A stretch of DNA of 64,000 bases from Amycolatopsis sp. WQ 127309 (GTDB taxonomy: Bacteria > Actinomycetota > Actinomycetes > Mycobacteriales > Pseudonocardiaceae). The notes beneath the pieces were generated by a model. It did no database searches and was not told the DNA's origin. It saw only the letters and a list, made by a program, of their open reading frames with translations. The stretch covers positions 2,914,001-2,978,000 of the forward strand of contig NZ_CP095481.1 of assembly GCF_023023025.1 (NCBI RefSeq). The letters run 5' to 3'. Shown piece after piece: positions 56,335 to 64,000 of the stretch (positions within the stretch are counted from its first letter, which is position 1; each line of letters begins with the position of its first letter). The position numbers and the translations under genes were made by a program.

Positions 56335-56555
56335 TGGACCAGGATGACCTTGCCGCGGTCGGGGCCGACGGCCACGACGTCGCCGTTCGTCAGCTGGCGG
56401 CCGCGGCGGGTCTCCACTTCGCCGTTGACCGTGACCTCCTCGGCGTCGATCAGGTCCTTCGCGTGGGAGCCGTCTTCGGCGAGGCCGGCGAGTTTGAGGA
56501 ACTGGCCGAGCCGGATCGGCTCGCCGGTGATGGGTACGTCGACGGGGTCGCTCAT
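56331..56555 (-). CDS. S4-domain RNA-binding protein
   Basis: A 74-residue protein consisting of one S4 domain (IRLGQFLKLAGLAEDGSHAKDLIDAEEVTVNGEV...). It resembles the YbcJ/YaaA-type small S4 proteins that bind structured RNA. It overlaps the stop of the convergent Ldh-like gene by 3 bases and lies 17 bases after the protease gene upstream on the same strand, so the two may be co-transcribed. Confidence 0.85.
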   Translation of the reverse strand: MSDPVDVPITGEPIRLGQFLKLAGLAEDGSHAKDLIDAEEVTVNGEVETRRGRQLTNGDVVAVGPDRGKVILVH

Positions 56556-56572
56556 ACGCGCATCATGCCGGG

Positions 56573-57370
56573 TCAGGCGCGGGAGTCCGTCTGCCGGTAG
56601 AGCCCTTGGACGTCCGTGTCGAAGTAGCTCGAGTACGACGTGTCCGGGTCGTCGCCGCCGTACTCGAAACCGCCGATGACGCCGATGACCGTGCCCAGCC
56701 GGGTTTTCGGGTCCTCGCCGACCACCCACGGCCCGCCGCTGGTGCCGGTCGGGAAGCCCGCGCAGTCCACTTTGAGCTGGAAGGTGTCCTGACGGCTGGT
56801 GGTGTTCCGGCAGACGGCCGGGGTCTCGGAGTCGTCCGGGTAGCCGGTCAGGGTGATCGGCTGCTCGAACGCGCTGCCGGTGGCCAGGGTGTTCGCGCCG
56901 ACCAGGCTCTCCAGGGTCTTCGTGGTGCCCGCCTGGTGCGCGGTGGCGAAGCCGACGTCGAGGTCCGGGTCCGACGACTCGGTCCAGCCCGGGGCGACGA
57001 GTTCGTCGGACACCGTCCAGTAGCCGAACGGCGCGAGACCGTCGTGGTAGGCGGGCGCGAAGGTGACGCCGGTGACGTAGTCGCCGCCCTCGCCGTCGTG
57101 GATGCAGTGGGCGGCGGTCAGCAGCACGTCACCCTGCCGGCTGTGGATGACGCTCGCGGTGCAGTAGTGCGCGCCGTCGACGAACAACGCGCCGACGGCC
57201 GGGCTGGACACGGCGGGCAGGTCCACCGTCGACGCCGGGGTGGCGTCGAGAGCCGGGGTCGTCGCGTCCGCGGACTGCGGCCGCCGGGCGACGCCGACCA
57301 CGACGAAAGCCGCGCCGAGCAGCAGGACGGCGGCGAGGGACAGCAGAACGGCGGGCCGCCGCACGCGCAT
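56573..57370 (-). CDS. Membrane-anchored or secreted trypsin-like serine protease
   Basis: A 265-residue S1-type protease with an N-terminal hydrophobic helix (6-27) that serves as signal or anchor. The triad is His88 in TAAHC, Asp138 in DLDVGFA and Ser211 in GTSGGP. ATG 57370 is chosen because GAGGAGG lies just upstream; GTG 57397 has no such site. It should act outside the membrane. It is followed by an S4-domain gene. Confidence 0.88.
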   Translation of the reverse strand: MRVRRPAVLLSLAAVLLLGAAFVVVGVARRPQSADATTPALDATPASTVDLPAVSSPAVGALFVDGAHYCTASVIHSRQGDVLLTAAHCIHDGEGGDYVTGVTFAPAYHDGLAPFGYWTVSDELVAPGWTESSDPDLDVGFATAHQAGTTKTLESLVGANTLATGSAFEQPITLTGYPDDSETPAVCRNTTSRQDTFQLKVDCAGFPTGTSGGPWVVGEDPKTRLGTVIGVIGGFEYGGDDPDTSYSSYFDTDVQGLYRQTDSRA

Positions 57371-57506
57371 CGCCTCCTCGTCCGTCGCCCCCGGCACGAC
57401 CAGATCACCTTAGGACGTCACACCGACACTTTCAGCACACCCACAGCAAGCTCACAGCCGCTAGTATCCGTAACTCGGGAGTAACACCTAACGGGCGGGA
57501 GGGCCG

Positions 57507-58325
57507 ATGAAGCAGTTCGCGGACAAGGTCGTGGTGATCACCGGGGCGGGGTCGGGGATCGGCCGGGCGACGGCGCTGGAGTTCGCGCGGCGGGGCGCGC
57601 GGGTGGCCCTCTCCGACGTCAACGCCGCGAACGCGGAGGAGACGGCGAAGCTGGCCGGGGAGAACGCGCGGGCCTACGCGCTCGACGTCGCCGACCGGGC
57701 CGCCGTGCTCGCGCACGCCGACGAGGTCCTGAGCGACTTCGGGCGCGTGAACGTCGTCGTGAACAACGCGGGTGTCGCGCTCGGCGCGACGGTCGAGGAG
57801 ATGGCGTTCGAGGACTACGACTGGCTGATGGGCGTCAACCTCGGCGGCGTCGTGAATGGCACGAAGGCGTTCCTGCCGCACCTGATCGCCTCCGGCGAGG
57901 GGCACGTCGTGAACATTTCCAGCGTGTTCGGCTTCGTCGGCGTGCCGACGCAGAGCGCGTACAACGCGGCGAAGTTCGCGGTCCGCGGATTCACCGAAGC
58001 GCTGCGCGAAGAAATGCTGATCGCGCGGCACCCGGTCGCGGTCAGCTGCGTGCATCCCGGTGGGATCAAAACGAACATCGTCCGCAACTCGCGAGGCGGT
58101 GACGGCGATCAGGAGAAGGCCGCGGTGGGCTTCGACCGGATCGCGCAGACCACGCCGGAGAAGGCCGCGTTGACGATCCTGCGCGGGATCGAGCGGAAGT
58201 CCGCGCGGATCCTCATTGGACCGGACGCCTACGTGATCGACGCCATCCCGCGTGTCCTCGGCTCCGCTTACCAGCGGCCGCTCGCCGTCCTCGCACGGCT
58301 CGGCCTGAAACAACTGAAAAGCTGA
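57507..58325 (+). CDS. Short-chain dehydrogenase/reductase
   Basis: A 272-residue classical SDR. It has cofactor motif TGAGSGIGRA at 13-22, a following Asp in SDVN that suggests NAD preference, NNAGVALG, Ser in NISSVFG and YNAAK for catalysis. The C-terminal region is longer than in FabG and contains ILIGPDAYVID, seen in SDRs acting on lipid-like alcohols. GGGCGGGAGG precedes the ATG. Substrate unknown; it stands alone. Confidence 0.88.
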   Translation: MKQFADKVVVITGAGSGIGRATALEFARRGARVALSDVNAANAEETAKLAGENARAYALDVADRAAVLAHADEVLSDFGRVNVVVNNAGVALGATVEEMAFEDYDWLMGVNLGGVVNGTKAFLPHLIASGEGHVVNISSVFGFVGVPTQSAYNAAKFAVRGFTEALREEMLIARHPVAVSCVHPGGIKTNIVRNSRGGDGDQEKAAVGFDRIAQTTPEKAALTILRGIERKSARILIGPDAYVIDAIPRVLGSAYQRPLAVLARLGLKQLKS

Positions 58326-58516
58326 AACTCTTTTCGCTGCTGCGCCTTTCGGGCGAACGCTCTGGTCCGGGCCGGCGGACCTGCGTCACTGTGGATCACT
58401 CTTCCCGGCCTGCTCTGCTCCGGAACGCTTCACTCAATGGAGTTGCGTTTCTGACAAGGCCGTCCGAAATGGTCCAGAATGCGTGGGGTCCGTGAGCCCC
58501 GTACCGGAGGTCCCCG

Positions 58517-59161
58517 ATGCCGCGCACCGCACCGAGCGTTGCGACCCGTCCGTCCAGCGACCGCGCCGCGGTGGAACTGCTGGATCGCACCGGCATCGTC
58601 GCGGCCAGCCTGCCCCGGCGCCGCCGCTCCGACGACGAGCTGCCCGAGCGCACCGAGCCGATCTACACCCGGCCGCCGGTGTGCGACCAGGACCTGCGCC
58701 CGAAGTCCGTGGTGATCCGCCGCCGCGCCCGCACGTGGCTCGGCAGCGGCGCCGCGGTGCTGCTCGTCGCGGCCGGCTGGGTCGCCGGCGGCCTGCTGAG
58801 CGGCGGGCTCTTCGCGCCGGCGCCGGCGGACGACGTCGCCCAGGTCGACCCGCGGCCCGCCGTCGCGGCCGCCCCGGCGCCGCTGCCCCAACCCCAGCCG
58901 TTGCCCCAGCCGCAGGCGCCGGTCGTCGTCGCGGCGCCGACGACCGTCTACGTGCCGGTGCCCGCGTCGAAGCCGGCGTCGAAACAGGTCCAGGTGCAGG
59001 CGAAAGCCCAGCCGACGAAGCCGTCGGCGGCCGACACCGACGTGCCGCGCGTCGACCTGCCGTCGGCGACGACCCCGCCGCCGAGCACCAACGCGGTCCA
59101 GGAGTGGGTCGCCGCGGCGGAAAGCATGATGCGGCAGTACCAGTACCGCTCCGGCCGCTGA
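58517..59161 (+). CDS. Single-pass protein with Pro/Ala/Gln linker
   Basis: A 214-residue protein I cannot place in a family. A cytoplasmic basic N-terminus (to about 73) is followed by one membrane helix (about 76-96), a Pro/Gln/Ala/Val-rich extracytoplasmic linker (with LPQPQPLPQPQ), and a short C-terminal helix (TNAVQEWVAAAESMMRQY). It lies convergent with the DcuR-type regulator, with one base between the stops. Confidence 0.65.
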   Translation: MPRTAPSVATRPSSDRAAVELLDRTGIVAASLPRRRRSDDELPERTEPIYTRPPVCDQDLRPKSVVIRRRARTWLGSGAAVLLVAAGWVAGGLLSGGLFAPAPADDVAQVDPRPAVAAAPAPLPQPQPLPQPQAPVVVAAPTTVYVPVPASKPASKQVQVQAKAQPTKPSAADTDVPRVDLPSATTPPPSTNAVQEWVAAAESMMRQYQYRSGR

Positions 59162-59162
59162 G

Positions 59163-59822
59163 TCAGGCGCCGGACCAGCGGTATTCGTGTTCCGGGCGCC
59201 CGGTGGCGCCGTAACGCAGCCGCATCTGGACCGTGCCCGACTCCGCCAGCGCCGTCAGGTACCGCTGCGCCGTCGCGCGCGCCATGCCCAGCTCACCGGC
59301 GACTTCCGCCGCCGACAGCGGACGTCCCGCGCGCCGCAGCTGCTCCGAGACCAGCCGGGACGTCGCCGTCGACTGGCCCTTCGGCGCGGACGTCCGGTCC
59401 TGGTCGTGCAGCACGCGGTACGCGCGGTCGACGTCGTCCTGGGCCAGGGTGCGCCCGTCGGTGAGCAGGCCGCGGAAGCGCGCGTACGACGTCAGCCGCT
59501 CGGCCAGCTGCCGCGTGGTGAACGGCTTGATCAGGTAGTTCAGCGCGCCGGCCCGGATCGCCGCGGCCACCGACGCGCTGTCGGTCGCCGCGGACAGGAC
59601 GATCGTGTCGGTCTGCAGCTCCGGCAGCACGGCGAGGCCGGACTCGTCGGGCAGGTAGACGTCGAGCAGCACCAGGTCCGGCGTCAGCTCGCGCACCCGG
59701 GCCCGGGCCTCGGCCGCGGTGTGCGCGGTGCCGACCACCGCGAAGCCCGCGACCTCCTCGACGAACCCGGCGTGCACGCCGGCGACCCGGAAGTCGTCGT
59801 CCACGATGAGCGTGCGGATCAT
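59163..59822 (-). CDS. CitB/DcuR-type response regulator
   Basis: A 219-residue response regulator. The receiver domain has the acidic pocket VDDD at 7-10, phospho-acceptor Asp54 in LLDVYLP and Lys99 in LIKPF. A C-terminal helix-turn-helix (AAEVAGELGMARATAQRYLTAL) is of the CitB kind. Its ATG overlaps the kinase stop (ATGA at 59819-59822). It probably controls the divergent ABC importer at 61586. Confidence 0.9.
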   Translation of the reverse strand: MIRTLIVDDDFRVAGVHAGFVEEVAGFAVVGTAHTAAEARARVRELTPDLVLLDVYLPDESGLAVLPELQTDTIVLSAATDSASVAAAIRAGALNYLIKPFTTRQLAERLTSYARFRGLLTDGRTLAQDDVDRAYRVLHDQDRTSAPKGQSTATSRLVSEQLRRAGRPLSAAEVAGELGMARATAQRYLTALAESGTVQMRLRYGATGRPEHEYRWSGA

Positions 59823-61435
59823 CGGTCCTCCGTCAGCATTCCGGGCAGTTTGGCGACGAACAGGGCGCCGGTCTCGCCTTCGCCGGGGTCGGCCAGCCAG
59901 ACGTCGCCGCCGCGCGCCCGCGCGGCTTGGCGGGCCAGCGCGAGCCCGAGTCCGTGCCCGGGCGCGATCTTCGTCGAGACGCCTTCGTCGAACAACGTCC
60001 GGCGCAGGTCGGTCGGCACGCCGGGGCCACTGTCCACAACGGACACGTGGAGCGTCGCGCCGTCGGTGAGCAGGCCGATCTCGACGGTCGCCGGGCGGCG
60101 CGGGCCCATCCGCGCGGCGTGCAGCGCGTTGTCCACGAGGTTGCCGATCACGGTGTTCGCGGCGATCGGGTCGGTCACCGTCGTCGGCACCCAGGTGTCG
60201 TCGGCGAGCTTGAGCGTGAGGCCCTTTTCCTGCGCCTGCTCGGTTTTCGCGACCAGCAGCGCCTGCAGGTACGGGTCGGCGACGGCGTCGCCCAGCTCGG
60301 TCGGGTGCGCCGACGGCGAGTCCGTGAGCGTCTGCAGGTACTCGACGGCTTCGGTGTGGTGGCCGAGCTGGAGCAGCCCGTAGAGCGTGTGCAGCCGGTT
60401 CGCGAACTCGTGCCGCTGTGCGCGCAGGCCGTCGGACAGGGCGCGGATGCCGTCCAGCTCGCGGGTGAGCGTGTCGAGGTCGGTGCGGTCGCGGAAGGTC
60501 AGCACGGTGCCGATCGGCCGGTCGTCCAGCCGCACCGCGCGGGAGTTGATCACCAGCACGCGGTTCCCGGCCACGGCCAGCAGGTTGTCCACCGGCCGGC
60601 CCTCGCCGACGGCCTTGTGCAGCCGCGGCGACAGCTCCAGCTCGGCCAGCGCCGCGCCGATCGGGAGCTGGGTGCCGAGCAGGCGTTCGGCCTCGTCGTT
60701 GCGGACGGAGACGCGGTTCGCGTCGTCGACGGCCAGCACGCCTTCGCCGATCCCGTGCAGCACGGCTTCGCGTTCGTAGAGCAATTCGGTGAGTTCGTGC
60801 GGCTCGAGGCCGTGGGTGACGCGCCGCAGGCGCCGGTTGAGCAGCGCGGACGCGCCCGCGCCGAGCAGCAGCGCGCCGCCCGCGAACAGCAGCGTGATGA
60901 CGAGCAGCCGGTTGAAGTCGCCGGTCGGGTCGCCGACCTCGAAGCCGACGCTCACCTCGCCGACCACGCGCCGCCCCTGCCAGATCGGCGTCTTGCTGCG
61001 CACCGACAGCCCGAGCGTGCCGCTCTGCACCGCGCTGATCTCGTCCTGCCCGGCCAGCGCCAGCTCCGGGGACGTGCTCACCCGCTGGCCGATCAGGCTG
61101 GTCGTCGGGTGGGCGAGCCGGATGCCCTGGTCGTCGGTGATCACCACGAACAGCGCGTCGTTGACCTCGGTCACCGCCAGGACGCGGTCCTCGAGCGGGC
61201 CGCCGGGGCGCTTCGCGGCCGCGTTCGCGACGACCACCGGGTCGGCGGCCACGGACTTCGCGATGGCCAGCGCGCGGCGGCCGTACTGGTCGGTGAGCGT
61301 GCGGCTCAGCAGGACGCTGACCAGCGCGACACCCAGCCCGACGACGAGGACGACCACGCCGATCTGCAGCAGCAGCACCTGCCTGCTGAACCGCATCCGC
61401 GGGAAGAGCGCCCACTTTGGCATGGCTGGGAACAT
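59819..61435 (-). CDS. CitA/DcuS-type sensor histidine kinase
   Basis: A 538-residue membrane kinase. Two helices (about 20-44 and 178-199) flank an extracytoplasmic PAS-like sensor, and a cytoplasmic PAS follows (about 215-320). The phospho-acceptor His342 is in QRHEFANRLH, the form found in Spo0B-like dimerisation domains of CitA/DcuS. An HATPase with NLVDNALHAA, DSGPGVP and GHGLGLAL ends the protein. Relatives sense citrate or C4-dicarboxylates; the ligand here is unknown. An internal ATG at 61396 is an alternative start. Confidence 0.9.
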   Translation of the reverse strand: MFPAMPKWALFPRMRFSRQVLLLQIGVVVLVVGLGVALVSVLLSRTLTDQYGRRALAIAKSVAADPVVVANAAAKRPGGPLEDRVLAVTEVNDALFVVITDDQGIRLAHPTTSLIGQRVSTSPELALAGQDEISAVQSGTLGLSVRSKTPIWQGRRVVGEVSVGFEVGDPTGDFNRLLVITLLFAGGALLLGAGASALLNRRLRRVTHGLEPHELTELLYEREAVLHGIGEGVLAVDDANRVSVRNDEAERLLGTQLPIGAALAELELSPRLHKAVGEGRPVDNLLAVAGNRVLVINSRAVRLDDRPIGTVLTFRDRTDLDTLTRELDGIRALSDGLRAQRHEFANRLHTLYGLLQLGHHTEAVEYLQTLTDSPSAHPTELGDAVADPYLQALLVAKTEQAQEKGLTLKLADDTWVPTTVTDPIAANTVIGNLVDNALHAARMGPRRPATVEIGLLTDGATLHVSVVDSGPGVPTDLRRTLFDEGVSTKIAPGHGLGLALARQAARARGGDVWLADPGEGETGALFVAKLPGMLTEDR

Positions 61436-61585
61436 ACCCCCAGCTCACGGGGGTGCGCTAAATGAGCAAAACATGCATAACGCGCGGCTCGCACGCAGAA
61501 CGTCGACAAGCTTCACCTGGGCGCCACGCGTACTTAACGTGCCTTCCAACGTGACAGGCACCACGTGACGAAGGAGTCACTCCCC
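61436..61585. promoter_or_regulatory. Divergent control region of kinase and ABC importer
   Basis: A 150-base space between the kinase gene and the divergent transporter. It contains a stretch unusually AT-rich for this genome (61457-61484, including GCTAAATGAGC and CATGCATAACG). It also has CGTACTTAACGTG near 61530, a candidate -10 or operator half for the transporter. The regulator encoded next door probably binds here. Confidence 0.35.
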
Positions 61586-62392
61586 ATGGTTCCCCCACTG
61601 ATCGAACTCACCGGAGCCACCAAGCGGTTCCCGAGCGGGTCCGGTTCCGTGCACACGGCCGTCCGCGACCTGACCATGACCGTCCGGCCCGGCGAGTTCG
61701 TCGCCGTCGTCGGCCCCACCGGCTGCGGCAAGTCGACGACGCTCTCGCTGGTGTCCGGGCTGCAGCCGCCGTCCGCCGGGCGGGTGCAGGTGAACGGCAC
61801 CGACGTGAAGTCCATTCCGGACGGTGTCGGTTACATGTTCCAGACCGACGCCGTGATGCCGTGGCGCTCGGTGCTGGACAACGTCGCGTCGGGGCCGCGC
61901 TTCCGGGGCGTGCCGAAGGCCGAGGCCCGGGCGCAGGCCGTCGACTGGATCGGCCGCGTCGGGCTCGCCGGGTTCGAGAAGTACTACCCGCACCAGCTCT
62001 CCGGCGGCATGCGCAAGCGCGTCGCGCTGGCCCAGACGCTCGTCACCAAGCCGAAGATCCTGCTGATGGACGAGCCGTTCTCGGCGCTGGACGTGCAGAC
62101 CCGCGCGCTCATGCAGGACGAGCTGCTGCGGCTGTGGTCCGGTTCCGGTGCCGCGGTGATCTTCGTGACGCACGACCTCGACGAGGCGATCGCGCTGTCG
62201 GACAAGGTCGTCGTGCTGACGTCGTCGCCGGCCACCGTGAAGGACGTCTTCGAGATTCCCCTGGAGCGGCCGCGGAAGGTCGAGGACCTGCGCCTCACCG
62301 AGGAGTTCCGCAAGCTCTACGCCGACATCTGGGAATCGCTGCGCAGCGAGGTCGACAAGGCCCGCGAGAAGGGAGCGACCAGTGTCGCTTGA
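61586..62392 (+). CDS. ABC importer ATPase, SsuB/TauB/NrtD type
   Basis: A 268-residue ATPase. Walker A GPTGCGKST is at 43-51, the Q loop in MFQTDAVMPW is typical of the nitrate/sulfonate/taurine family, the signature is LSGGM, and Walker B LLMDEPFSALD and the switch THDLDEA follow. AAGGAG lies 10 bases before ATG 61586, so this start is preferred to the upstream GTG. It forms an importer with the permease and lipoprotein downstream. Confidence 0.9.
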   Translation: MVPPLIELTGATKRFPSGSGSVHTAVRDLTMTVRPGEFVAVVGPTGCGKSTTLSLVSGLQPPSAGRVQVNGTDVKSIPDGVGYMFQTDAVMPWRSVLDNVASGPRFRGVPKAEARAQAVDWIGRVGLAGFEKYYPHQLSGGMRKRVALAQTLVTKPKILLMDEPFSALDVQTRALMQDELLRLWSGSGAAVIFVTHDLDEAIALSDKVVVLTSSPATVKDVFEIPLERPRKVEDLRLTEEFRKLYADIWESLRSEVDKAREKGATSVA

Positions 62393-63263
62393 CACCCCGG
62401 CGGTGAACACGAACCCGTTGCCGGTCCTGGAGACCGAGCAGGACATCATGGCCCGCGCGAAGCAGGCCTCCAGCCGCCGCAAGCGCAACATCTGGCTGCT
62501 GCGCCTGGCGATCGTCGTCGTCTGGCTGGGCAGCTGGGAGCTGACGGCGACGTACTGGATCGACCCGTTCTTCTACTCGAAGCCGTCGAACATCTGGCAG
62601 CGGCTGGTCGAGTGGTTCAGCACCGGCACCGACTTCGGGTCCATCTGGTACAACATCTTCACCACCGTCGAGGAAGCCTTGCTGGGCTTCGTGATCGGCG
62701 CGATCGCCGGGGTCGTGCTCGGTGTCGTCCTGGGCCGCAGTGAGTACCTCGCGCAGGTGCTCGCGCCGTTCATCAAGGCCGCCAACGCCCTGCCCCGCAT
62801 CGTGCTCGCGGCGCTGTTCGTGATCTGGTTCGGCCTCGGGCTGTCGTCGAAGGTCGCGACCGTCGTCGTGCTGGTGTTCTTCGCGGTGTTCTTCAACGCC
62901 TTCACCGGCGCCCGCGAGGTGGACCGCAACCTGATCGACAACGCCCGCATCCTCGGGGCGACGCGCGGCCAGGTGCTGAAGTCGATCGTGCTGCCGAGCG
63001 CGACGTCCTGGATCCTCTCGTCGCTGCACGTCGCCTTCGGGTTCGCGCTGATCGGCGCGGTCGTCGGCGAGTACACCGGCGCCAAGGCCGGCATGGGCTT
63101 CCTGATCAGCAATGCGCAGGGCACGTTCGACACCGCCGGGGTCTACGCCGGGATGCTGATCATCACCGTCGTCGCGCTGCTGGCCGAATGGGGCATCGGC
63201 ACCCTGGAGGGCCGCCTGCTGCGCTGGCGGCCGAACGTCAGCTCCGCGGCGCAGGGGATCTGA
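62382..63263 (+). CDS. ABC importer permease, SsuC/TauC type
   Basis: A 293-residue permease with six membrane helices and the coupling segment EVDRNLIDNARILGATRGQVLKSIVLPSA split over the usual EAA loop. The GTG start lies inside the ATPase gene (11-base overlap). It should transport an organic anion or vitamin precursor delivered by the lipoprotein encoded next; the exact solute is not readable. Confidence 0.9.
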   Translation: MSLDTPAVNTNPLPVLETEQDIMARAKQASSRRKRNIWLLRLAIVVVWLGSWELTATYWIDPFFYSKPSNIWQRLVEWFSTGTDFGSIWYNIFTTVEEALLGFVIGAIAGVVLGVVLGRSEYLAQVLAPFIKAANALPRIVLAALFVIWFGLGLSSKVATVVVLVFFAVFFNAFTGAREVDRNLIDNARILGATRGQVLKSIVLPSATSWILSSLHVAFGFALIGAVVGEYTGAKAGMGFLISNAQGTFDTAGVYAGMLIITVVALLAEWGIGTLEGRLLRWRPNVSSAAQGI

Positions 63264-63264
63264 C

Positions 63265-64000
63265 ATGCGTCTCAAGAGGACACTCGCGATCACGGCCGCG
63301 CTGGCCGTCACCGTCGGCGGGGTCACGGCGTGCCGTGACTCGCGCTCGATCGACTTCGGCGACGGCGGGCAGCCGCACATCAAGATCATGGTCGGCGGCC
63401 TGTCCAAGGTGATCTACCTGCCGGCCCAGCTCGCGCAGCAGCTGGGCGAGTACAAGAAGCAGGGCATCGACGTCGAGCTGTTCGACCAGCCGTCGGGCGC
63501 CAACGCGGAGACGTCGCTGCTGGCCGGCGAGGTGCAGGGGGTGGTCGGGTTCTATGACCACACGATCGACCTGCAGGCCAAGGAGCAGTGCATGCAGAGC
63601 GTCGTGCAGTTCGCGAACGTGCCGGGTGAGGCGGAGATGGTCGCCGCGGCCAAGGCGGGCGAGATCAAGTCCGGCGAGGACTTCAAGGGACGCACCCTCG
63701 GCGTGACGTCGCTCGGTTCGTCGACGGACTTCCTCACCAAGGCCCTCGCGCAGCGCGGCGGCGTCAGCTCGAAGGACTACACGCCGTACAAGGCGGGCGC
63801 CGGGCAGACGTTCATCACCGCGCTGAACCAGGGCACGATCGACGCCGGGATGACCACCGACCCGACGATCGCGCAGCTCACGAACACGGGCCAGGCCAAG
63901 GTGCTTTACGACATGCGCACGATCGAGGGCACCAAAGCCGCTTTGGGCGGTTTGTACCCGGCGAGCTCGTTGTACATGAGCTGCACCATTGTCGAGCGTT
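63265..64000 (+). CDS. Substrate-binding lipoprotein of ABC importer (5' part)
   Basis: The first 245 residues of a solute-binding protein; the gene runs past the window end. A signal peptide ends in a lipobox VTAC (Cys23). The mature part shows the NMT1/SsuA-like fold: YLPAQLAQQLGEYKKQGIDVEL, GEVQGVVGFYDHTIDLQAK, TLGVTSLGSSTDFL and LNQGTIDAGMTTDP. It is adjacent to the permease with one base between. A sulfonate-, nitrate- or thiamine-precursor-like ligand is possible. Confidence 0.88.
   Translation, partial: MRLKRTLAITAALAVTVGGVTACRDSRSIDFGDGGQPHIKIMVGGLSKVIYLPAQLAQQLGEYKKQGIDVELFDQPSGANAETSLLAGEVQGVVGFYDHTIDLQAKEQCMQSVVQFANVPGEAEMVAAAKAGEIKSGEDFKGRTLGVTSLGSSTDFLTKALAQRGGVSSKDYTPYKAGAGQTFITALNQGTIDAGMTTDPTIAQLTNTGQAKVLYDMRTIEGTKAALGGLYPASSLYMSCTIVER

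Overview
The window is very GC-rich actinomycete DNA with dense, often overlapping genes, many GTG starts and bacterial tRNA and proteasome-activator genes. It carries most of an arabinogalactan (AG) assembly locus: glf, ubiA-type DPPR synthase with its phosphatase, dprE1/dprE2, the Rv3789-type GtrA protein, glfT1, glfT2, wzm/wzt and AftB-like GT-C proteins. No mycolate genes (fbp, pks13, fadD32) are interleaved. This fits a mycolate-less Pseudonocardiaceae such as Amycolatopsis. The genus is an inference; gene order was compared with Mycobacterium tuberculosis from memory.

1-6344: an operon-like run on the + strand. It holds the 3' end of an LpxA-type acyltransferase, an acyl carrier protein, a FabG-type reductase, an AMP ligase, a 26-aa coupled mini-ORF, LuxE-type acyl-protein synthetase, LuxC-type acyl reductase and a flippase-like membrane protein. 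No luciferase pair is present. 6547-22002: envelope genes: two DUF6541-type membrane proteins, two AftB-like GT-C proteins, another polytopic protein, a PlsC acyltransferase, a HAD phosphatase, an F420-type monooxygenase, then glf, PAP2 phosphatase, ubiA and an Ala/Pro/Gln-repeat membrane protein. 22152-23937: YceI protein and two paralogous membrane proteins. 24039-28685: dprE2, dprE1, gtrA and glfT2.

28739-36702: a type VII (ESX) effector island without secretion core genes: EspG, PE-like and PPE-like proteins, a DUF3558 lipoprotein, a YbaB protein, a WxG protein, a putative polymorphic toxin, a candidate immunity protein, and a third protein that looks like toxin and immunity domains fused. 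It lies between glfT2 and glfT1.

36707-47850: glfT1, wzt and wzm, then a complete CMP-pseudaminic acid pathway (pseB, C, H, G, I, F) beside a GT29 sialyltransferase-like gene and a coiled-coil gene, then an epoxide hydrolase and the proteasome activator bpa. In M. tuberculosis wzm, glfT1, wzt and bpa are near neighbours (Rv3783-Rv3780), so the nonulosonic acid block appears to be inserted in a conserved core. The likely overall picture is a cell wall whose galactan or another polymer carries pseudaminic acid; that is a hypothesis.

47985-64000: a class V aminotransferase homologue lacking the PLP lysine, quinone oxidoreductase, secreted M28 and YpfJ-type metallopeptidases, a MarR regulator, tRNA-Ser, patatin, a degenerate Ldh-family protein, S4 protein, trypsin-like protease, SDR, a CitA/DcuS-type two-component system, and a divergent ABC importer whose lipoprotein runs off the window. 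Three convergent junctions carry inverted pairs of the nonamer TTGTCCACA, which matches the actinomycete DnaA box.
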